Origin: Paracoccus wurundjeri
GTDB taxonomy: Bacteria > Pseudomonadota > Alphaproteobacteria > Rhodobacterales > Rhodobacteraceae
Length of the DNA stretch: 64,000 nucleotides
NCBI RefSeq assembly: GCF_030678915.1
Contig: NZ_JAUUTZ010000010.1
Location: 62,001-126,000, forward strand
Direction: 5' to 3'
The notes under the pieces: generated by a model
Seen by the model: the letters and a program-made list of their open reading frames with translations, nothing else
Told to the model about the DNA's origin: nothing
The model's database searches: none
Translations under genes and position numbers: made by a program
Shown here: one piece after another, positions 63,621-64,000 of the stretch
How positions within the stretch are numbered: the stretch's first letter is position 1
How the letters are laid out: every line of letters starts with the position of its first letter

Positions 63621-64000
63621 TCATCGGGCATCGGCGTTCGGGCAGCATTTCTGTTTCGACGGACAAACCTGACAGGTCAGTTGCAGGGCGCGATATTTGG
63701 CGCGCCCCTTGCCGGTCGGTCAGGTCGAGGCGGCAGAACCAGCGATAGGCTAGGTTCAGATGCACCTCCTCGCAGAGCCGCCGTTCGGAGCGAATGCCAA
63801 AGCAATAGCCGACCAACAGCATGCGGATCAGCAACTCGGGATCGACGGACGGACGCCCTGTGTGGCTGTAGAAATCCGCAAGGTGGGCGCGGATGCTGCC
63901 CAGGTCTACGAACCGATCAATGGATCGCAGAAGGTGATCATCCGGGACATGATCTTCCAGCGAGAACTCGTAGAACAGCGCTGGTTGCGCTTCCTGCCTC
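63621..64000 (-). pseudogene. IS1182-family transposase remnant (internally deleted, running off the window)
   Basis: On the minus strand the right end encodes ALFYEFSLEDHVPDDHLLRSIDRFVDLGSIRAHLADFYSHTGRPSVDPELLIRMLLVGYCFGIRSERRLCEEVHLNLAYRWFCRLDL, the N-terminal part of an IS1182-type transposase. At about 63700-63715 the sequence jumps. In another frame it continues as KYRALQLTCQVCPSKQKCCPNADA, which matches the cysteine-rich region that normally lies ~200 residues further on, and then meets a stop at 63621. The DDE catalytic middle is therefore deleted, and the element is not active by itself. The 3' end lies before 63620 and the 5' end is outside the window. Confidence 0.82.

Noticed and set aside
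53778-64000. A CRISPR array or regularly spaced repeats in the island.
   Set aside because: I looked for short direct repeats with even spacing and saw none.

Overview
The window looks like an alphaproteobacterial chromosome segment, most likely from the Rhodobacterales/Paracoccus group. This is inferred from high-GC coding, the gene repertoire (TrcR/DUF1013, IalB-type protein, OpgC, ABC-F EttA, DapD, UbiH) and GC-rich dispersed intergenic repeats; no rRNA is present to confirm it. Genes sit on both strands, with many 4-base ATGA start/stop overlaps that mark operons.

Layout. 1-17.1 kb is ordinary core chromosome: a 5'-cut glutamine-synthetase-family enzyme, EttA, a Tat-exported thiol oxidoreductase, DapD, a LOG-family hydrolase, RlmN, an IalB-like protein, an asparaginase, a TSUP permease, SerB, a DMT exporter, DUF1697, HU, AMP nucleosidase, an NAD-epimerase-like protein and UbiH. 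17.2-19.3 kb holds a two-gene unit (uronate-dehydrogenase-like SDR and FAD oxidoreductase). 19.4-29.0 kb holds a five-gene minus-strand operon (GMC alcohol dehydrogenase, acyl-CoA ligase, aldehyde dehydrogenase, TetR, alkylsulfatase) with a divergent AidB-like acyl-CoA dehydrogenase. Read together, these form a plausible route from alkyl sulfate to alcohol, aldehyde, fatty acid, acyl-CoA and beta-oxidation. 29.1-34.2 kb carries a periplasmic-glucan module (TPR protein, OpgC, OpgG/D, secreted esterase). 34.2-36.8 kb carries late flagellar genes (flgD, fliK, a small rod-binding protein, a FlgN-like chaperone). 37-49.5 kb is a type VI secretion block (TagH, TssA, TssB, TssC, Hcp, TssE, TssF, TssG, ClpV) flanked by two unassigned proteins; TssJ, TssK, TssL, TssM, VgrG and PAAR are absent from the window. 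49.5-53.7 kb returns to core genes (GlsB/YeaQ-like, TrcR, RNase T2, LeuB, DMT exporter) and ends at tRNA-Pro(CGG).

From the tRNA to the right edge the DNA is visibly less GC-rich and has the look of a genomic island. It encodes a phosphorothioate (Dnd-type) DNA modification system in an unusual arrangement: a DUF6615-like protein with a possible D-QxK nuclease core, DndC, a 67-residue small protein, DndD, a protein that appears to fuse a DndE-like domain to a HerA-type ATPase, a GIY-YIG-like protein, and DndB. No dndA and none of the large dndF/G/H restriction genes are present. A membrane-anchored methyltransferase and an internally deleted IS1182-type transposase remnant follow. This island, especially the apparent DndE-HerA fusion with two candidate nucleases, is the most interesting part of the window.
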